Positions 60,523 through 64,000 of a stretch of DNA of 64,000 bases are shown piece by piece. This DNA comes from an uncultured Acetobacteraceae bacterium (GTDB taxonomy: Bacteria; Pseudomonadota; Alphaproteobacteria; Acetobacterales; Acetobacteraceae), in contig CAITUP010000045.1 of NCBI GenBank assembly GCA_903895595.1, positions 1 to 64,000 on the forward strand, read 5' to 3'. The notes under the pieces were generated by a model, which saw only the letters and a list, made by a program, of their open reading frames with translations, was not told where the DNA came from and searched no databases. How positions within the stretch are numbered: position 1 is the stretch's first letter; every line of letters starts with the position of its first letter. A program made the translations under genes and the position numbers.

Positions 60523-61878
60523 CTGCGCGGAGCGCTCCGCACCTGGGCGGAGGCAGCGCTGCAAGACTCCGGTTACCAGCCTGCCGCCCACCACCTTTTT
60601 CTCATCGCCGAACTGGAAAAACTCGCCGCCGGCGCGTTCGACCGGCTGATGATCCTGATGCCTCCGGGTTCGGCCAAATCCACCTATACGTCGCTCCTGT
60701 TCCCGGTCTGGTGGTTCCTGCGCCACCCGCGCTCCACCGTCATCTGCGCCTCCCACTCCCTGGGCCTCGCGCGATCCTTCGGGCGGCGGGCGCGCGATCT
60801 GGTGCACGCACACGCCGACCAGCTCGGCTTCGCGATCAAACCCACCCACCGAGCAGCGGACAACTGGTCCACGACGGCCGGCGGCGAGTATCTCGCGGTC
60901 GGCGTGCGCGGCGCGGTTGTCGGTCGCCGCGCCGATCTGATTATCATCGACGACCCCGTGAAATCCCACGCCATCGCCGACAGCAAGCGCCAGCGCGATT
61001 TCATCTGGGACTGGTACAAGTCCGATATCTCCACCCGCCTGAAACCCAACGGTCGCGTGGCGCTGGTCATGACCCGCTGGCACAAGGACGACCTCGGCGG
61101 CCAGTTGGAGGCAACCGCCGAGGACGGCTGGCGCGTCCTGCGCCTCCCCGCTTTGGCCGAGGCCAACGATCCGCTCGGCCGCCCGCCCGGCGAACCCCTC
61201 TGGCCGGAGTGGGAGGACAAAACCGCCCTGGCCCGCCGACGCGCGCTGATCGGCGACCGCGCCTGGTCGGCGCTGTATCAGCAACGCCCGCACGCGCCGG
61301 GCGGCTCCCTGTTCCGGATCGACCGCATCGCCGAAACCGAGGCCACCGACCCCGACGACCACGTCGTGCGCGGCTGGGACTTCGCCGCGACGGCGAAGGA
61401 CGACGGGAATGAGCCGGACTGGACCGTCGGCGTCAAACTCTGGCGCGCCCAAGACCGCCGCTGGATCGTCCTGGACGTCGTCTGCATCCGCGGATCGGGG
61501 CTGGAGGTCGAGGAACTGCTGCTGAGAACGGCCGCCCAAGACGGCAGAAAAGTCACCATCGCGTTGCCGCAAGACCCCGGTCAGGCGGGAAAGTTCCAGG
61601 CGTCCTGGTTCACCGCCCGGTTGCGCGGGTTCCACGTGGTGTCCTCGCGCGAAAGCGGTCCGAAGACCGAGCGGGCGCGATACGTCGCGACTCAAATGGA
61701 GGCCGGCCACGTCGCGATCGCCCGCGCCCCCTGGAACCGCGCCTTCCTGGAGGAGCTGCGCGACTTCCCGGCCGGCACCAAGGACGATCAGGTGGACGCG
61801 CTGTCCCGCGCGTTCAACACGCTGGAGACCGAACCGGCGGCGGCGGCGATGCTGCGGGTGGACTTCCTGGCGCGGTGA
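60523..61878 (+). CDS. Phage terminase large subunit, start codon unclear
   Basis: About 450 residues. The ATPase has Walker A LMPPGSAKSTYTS and Walker B RRADLIIIDDPVKSH, with the adjacent coupling motif VALVMTRWHKDDLGG. The nuclease part keeps its acidic residues in VRGWDFAATAKDD, LPQDPGQAGKF and GTKDDQVDALSRAF. No ATG, GTG or TTG lies in frame near the expected N-terminus (HLRGALRTWAEAAL); 60523 is a CTG used only as the domain boundary. The first in-frame ATG, 60649, would cut the ATPase. No portal, capsid or protease genes follow, so it is probably a prophage or gene-transfer-agent relic. Confidence 0.75.
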   Translation: MRGALRTWAEAALQDSGYQPAAHHLFLIAELEKLAAGAFDRLMILMPPGSAKSTYTSLLFPVWWFLRHPRSTVICASHSLGLARSFGRRARDLVHAHADQLGFAIKPTHRAADNWSTTAGGEYLAVGVRGAVVGRRADLIIIDDPVKSHAIADSKRQRDFIWDWYKSDISTRLKPNGRVALVMTRWHKDDLGGQLEATAEDGWRVLRLPALAEANDPLGRPPGEPLWPEWEDKTALARRRALIGDRAWSALYQQRPHAPGGSLFRIDRIAETEATDPDDHVVRGWDFAATAKDDGNEPDWTVGVKLWRAQDRRWIVLDVVCIRGSGLEVEELLLRTAAQDGRKVTIALPQDPGQAGKFQASWFTARLRGFHVVSSRESGPKTERARYVATQMEAGHVAIARAPWNRAFLEELRDFPAGTKDDQVDALSRAFNTLETEPAAAAMLRVDFLAR

Positions 61879-61909
61879 TTCCGGCTTTGCTCCCGCCTTG
61901 GGAGCAGCC

Positions 61910-62201
61910 ATGCGCATCCTCTCCGTGGGCCCGCTGAAGGCCTTCTGGGACCGCCCAAGACGCCGAGCAGCCGCTTCGGACCTGGGGGCGTGTGGTCAAG
62001 GCGGCCGATTGGGCCGACCCTCCGGCGGTGAAACGGATGTTCGGTAGCGCCGACATTCTGCGGGACGGCCGGGCGGTGTTCGATAGTGGCCGCAACAAAT
62101 ACCGCCTTGTCGCGTGGATCAACGATGAATACGGCGTCGTCGCCATGCGTTTCATCGGCACGCACCGCCAGTATGACAGCATCGACGCCCAGACCGTGTG
62201 A
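61910..62201 (+). pseudogene. Frameshifted HigB-type toxin
   Basis: The ATG at 61910 gives MRILSVGPLKAFWDRP, a HigB N-terminus. From 61956 the rest lies in another frame: QDAEQPLRTWGRVVKAADWA, then FDSGRNKYRLVAWINDEYG and FIGTHRQYDSID, ending at 62201. A net shift at 61955 (a 2-base loss fits the family spacing) breaks the gene. A shorter product from a GTG at 61992 remains possible but would lack the first helix. It is followed by an intact HigA-like antitoxin gene. Confidence 0.7.
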
Positions 62202-62216
62202 CGAGAGGAGAATGTG

Positions 62217-62624
62217 ATGGATGTGCGCCCGATCCGGACCGAAGCCGATTACAAAGCCGCGCTGGCGGAGATCGAGACATTGATGAACGCCACCATGGGC
62301 TCGCCTGAGGGTGACCGGTTGGACGTGCTCGCCACGCTCGTCGAGGCCTATGAGGCGGTGCACGGTCCCATCGAGGCACCCGACCCGATCGGTACGATTC
62401 TGTTCATGATGGAACAGAAGCAGTTGTCTCGCCGCGACCTGGAACCGGCGATCGGCAGCCGCGCGCGGGTGGCCGAGGTGCTCAACCGCCGCCGTCCCCT
62501 GACCTTGCCGATGATCCGGGCGTTGAGCCGCGCTTTGGACATTCCGGCGGATGTGCTGATCCAGCCGTACGAGACGCGGGGACCGGACAAGGAGAGCCGG
62601 CTGTTATCATCGGTCGCGGCATAA
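62217..62624 (+). CDS. higA: HigA-like helix-turn-helix antitoxin
   Basis: 135 residues from the ATG at 62217 (GAGAGGAG upstream). The N-terminal half (RTEADYKAALAEIETLMNAT) is the dimer helix region of HigA; the C-terminal part is a Cro/C1-type HTH (LSRRDLEPAIGSRARVAEVL, RRRPLTLPMIRALSRALDIP). HigA binds HigB and represses the pair. Here the toxin is frameshifted but the antitoxin is intact, a common end state, and it could still act as an antidote to related toxins. Confidence 0.85.
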   Translation: MDVRPIRTEADYKAALAEIETLMNATMGSPEGDRLDVLATLVEAYEAVHGPIEAPDPIGTILFMMEQKQLSRRDLEPAIGSRARVAEVLNRRRPLTLPMIRALSRALDIPADVLIQPYETRGPDKESRLLSSVAA

Positions 62625-62723
62625 ATCGCTGGCCGGGGCTTTCCCCTCGGCCGCATCCTCCTTCGCGATACGCTGACCGGAAAATTGCCATGCTGCAACC
62701 GGAATCACCCTTTGGAGTTTGCA

Positions 62724-62981
62724 ATGGCGGCGTGTCAGCAAATTTCAAGGGATGGGTCGTGCATGGGTGTAAACGCGATGGTCCTTCGGCGCTGTTGGGC
62801 GCGCTCATTGAAGAACGCGGTATGGTTCAACAACCAGGACACGTTACCGCAGCTCATGGCGATGCTAATGACGGCGGATCCAGCGCAATTCCGATCGCTG
62901 CATGTCCCCACTACCCTGGCTGCCATGTGCGTGGCCCGAACTGAAATGATAATTGATCGTCAAGGAGCAATCGGGTTATGA
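62724..62981 (+). CDS. Unknown 85-residue protein coupled to the Cys-rich gene
   Basis: MAACQQISRDGSCMGVNAMV with LRRCWARSLKNAVWFNNQDT and FRSLHVPTTLAAMCVARTEM. Four Cys and no known motif. Overlap with another frame makes it less certain, but its stop overlaps the next start (ATGA at 62978), typical of real coupled genes. The ATG at 62724 is chosen over an upstream one at 62685 because the extension is short and has no ribosome site. Confidence 0.45.
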   Translation: MAACQQISRDGSCMGVNAMVLRRCWARSLKNAVWFNNQDTLPQLMAMLMTADPAQFRSLHVPTTLAAMCVARTEMIIDRQGAIGL

Positions 62982-64000
62982 GTTGGACCCCCGTGCATAG
63001 GGCGCACTATTTCGGCTGCGAGTGCAGCCCGGGCCTGACGCCGGCCGACAAGGCCGCGTCCAATTGCCACAACGGCGTCGGCGCCGACCAGGCGTTTCTC
63101 GATCGTTATTGTTCCACCGATCGACATCGCAGGAATGGGCGCATCATCACTGGCACAGCGACGCGGCTCGCGGGGGTGAAGGTATCAGTGGCGCGATGTG
63201 TCCTCAATTACCTGACGCAGCGGCTTCCAAACGCCGACCATGTGACGCCGGGGTGGAACGGTACGCCCCTGCCGCTTGTCGTGATCGGCAAAATGGACGG
63301 GAACAGAGATATTCAGCGGCCGCGGTGCGGCCTGTGCGTTGTCGATGACCACCTCTACCTCTGGACCGACGCGGAGAGAGTGCCTGCCTCGACGGACGGC
63401 GCCAACGGCTGGGTGCCTTGGCGTCAGCACGATGGCAAACAGTCGGTGCGATTCGACTGGAAGCTGGTCTGCACGTGCCAAAATGGCGCGCATTGCACCC
63501 TTCCGAAGGAGTTGGACGGCTTCCTCAAGGAACTCAACGAGGTGATCGGGCCCTCGAAGCAGTTGGACGCGCCCGTCGTGCCTCGGGGGGCTTACGACAC
63601 CGATGCGGAAGATCTGGACGAGGCCGCCGACGATGAGGTGTTCCCAGATCGGCCGAACAAACCAGGTCAAAGTGGAACACCTGCGGCGGGTGGCAGCGCG
63701 GGTGCCGTGCGCCGGGATGCCAACGTTCATCCGGTCAGCGAAAGCGTCCAGAACGCGAAAAACGGCCGAGGTATGCTGAGCGTCCTGCGCTGCGTCGCGA
63801 TTAAACGTATGCAGACAAATATTCCGATGTTCGGCTCGAGTAACCTTGATAATCTGATTATGGCTACCGGCTATCCACCGCCCGCATCCCACTCGCATCC
63901 CACCCTTAACCCGCATTGTGATATGGCGGACTTGCTCTACGTCATGGCGGCGAGCCTCGCCAATGCCGCGGGCGGACGGCCGCATTGGAAGGTGTTCGCG
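62978..64000 (+). CDS. Unknown Cys-rich protein, incomplete at the window edge
   Basis: At least 341 codons without a stop. The N-terminus YFGCECSPGLTPADKAASNC has C14, C16 and C30, a further C45 and C74, CxxC at 117/120 (PRCGLCVVDD), and CxC...C at 165/167/173 (LVCTCQNGAHC). An acidic, Pro/Gly-rich linker follows (about 195-250), then MADLLYVMAASLANAAGG near the edge. AAGGAG lies 13-18 bases before the ATG. No family recognised; the paired CxC and CxxC sites might bind metal or be disulfide-linked. Confidence 0.6.
   Translation, partial: MSWTPVHRAHYFGCECSPGLTPADKAASNCHNGVGADQAFLDRYCSTDRHRRNGRIITGTATRLAGVKVSVARCVLNYLTQRLPNADHVTPGWNGTPLPLVVIGKMDGNRDIQRPRCGLCVVDDHLYLWTDAERVPASTDGANGWVPWRQHDGKQSVRFDWKLVCTCQNGAHCTLPKELDGFLKELNEVIGPSKQLDAPVVPRGAYDTDAEDLDEAADDEVFPDRPNKPGQSGTPAAGGSAGAVRRDANVHPVSESVQNAKNGRGMLSVLRCVAIKRMQTNIPMFGSSNLDNLIMATGYPPPASHSHPTLNPHCDMADLLYVMAASLANAAGGRPHWKVFA

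Noticed and set aside
59860-61878. A single 672-residue RelE-terminase fusion protein
   Set aside because: The region between residues about 82 and 220 is low-quality sequence, and the proper toxin C-terminus is found in another frame, so a frameshift explains the joined frame better.
60445-61917. 490-codon minus-strand frame opposite the terminase
   Set aside because: It mirrors the terminase codons and has no recognisable domain, while the plus strand has complete ATPase and nuclease motifs.
1-64000. tRNA, rRNA or CRISPR array
   Set aside because: No cloverleaf-like sequences with a GGTTCGA-type arm in context, no rRNA-like stretches and no regularly spaced direct repeats were found by eye.

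Overview
The window is GC-rich bacterial chromosome. It is most likely from an alphaproteobacterium of the Rhodospirillales/Acetobacteraceae type. That placement is an inference from four things: the split F0 ATP synthase operon (atpI-atpB-atpE-atpF'-atpF) coded apart from F1, a MucR/Ros-type regulator, many class III CoA-transferases and orphan periplasmic binding proteins, and a phage terminase of the kind found in that group. No tRNA, rRNA or CRISPR array was seen.

Layout. 0.2-6.7 kb: a membrane glycosyltransferase, a Cache/PAS sensor kinase whose phospho-acceptor His is missing, and the F0 operon on the minus strand with a TTGACA promoter. 6.7-11.1 kb: a ketopantoate reductase-like enzyme, an aldose epimerase, and a tightly coupled DedA/SDR/HCCA-isomerase/flavoprotein set. 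11.1-15.1 kb (minus): an enoyl-CoA hydratase, a luciferase-like oxidoreductase, an SMP-30 lactonase and a purine permease. 15.4-23.9 kb: a TPR protein, two tandem CaiB CoA-transferases with a crotonase, another crotonase, MucR, an SDR and an MmgE/PrpD protein. 24-35 kb: a divergent catabolic locus. Its five coupled plus-strand genes are AtuA-like, DUF4387, an FMN monooxygenase, a CitE-like lyase and CaiB; facing them are a class II aldolase-like protein and a binding protein, followed by an acyl-CoA ligase and a thiolase/DUF35 pair. 35-44.7 kb: a probable quinate/shikimate catabolism and uptake locus. It has an NAD-type shikimate dehydrogenase, a fused dehydroshikimate dehydratase/HPPD-like protein, two Liv-type binding proteins, LivH, a single LivM-LivG-LivF fusion and a TetR regulator. 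44.7-56.2 kb: SDRs, a luciferase-like oxidoreductase, an MFS transporter, trehalose-phosphate synthase, a hydrolase, a second orphan binding protein, a glyoxalase, two tandem paralogous 59-residue proteins, an aminotransferase and an unknown protein.

From about 56.4 kb to the end the window changes to an accessory island. It holds an RHH/PemK-like toxin-antitoxin pair, the C-terminal stub of a serine resolvase, a GIY-YIG protein, an AT-rich orphan gene, a frameshifted RelE/HigB toxin, an orphan terminase large subunit without an obvious start codon, a frameshifted HigB next to an intact HigA-like antitoxin, and an unknown Cys-rich gene that runs off the edge. The pattern is a decayed prophage or integrated element.

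The points most worth a second look are the tandem 59-residue proteins with conserved leaders, the unknown gene pair at the right edge, a group II intron domain V-like relic near 52.9 kb, a possible TetR operator shared between two divergent promoters, the degenerate sensor kinase and the triple Liv fusion. None has been checked against databases here.
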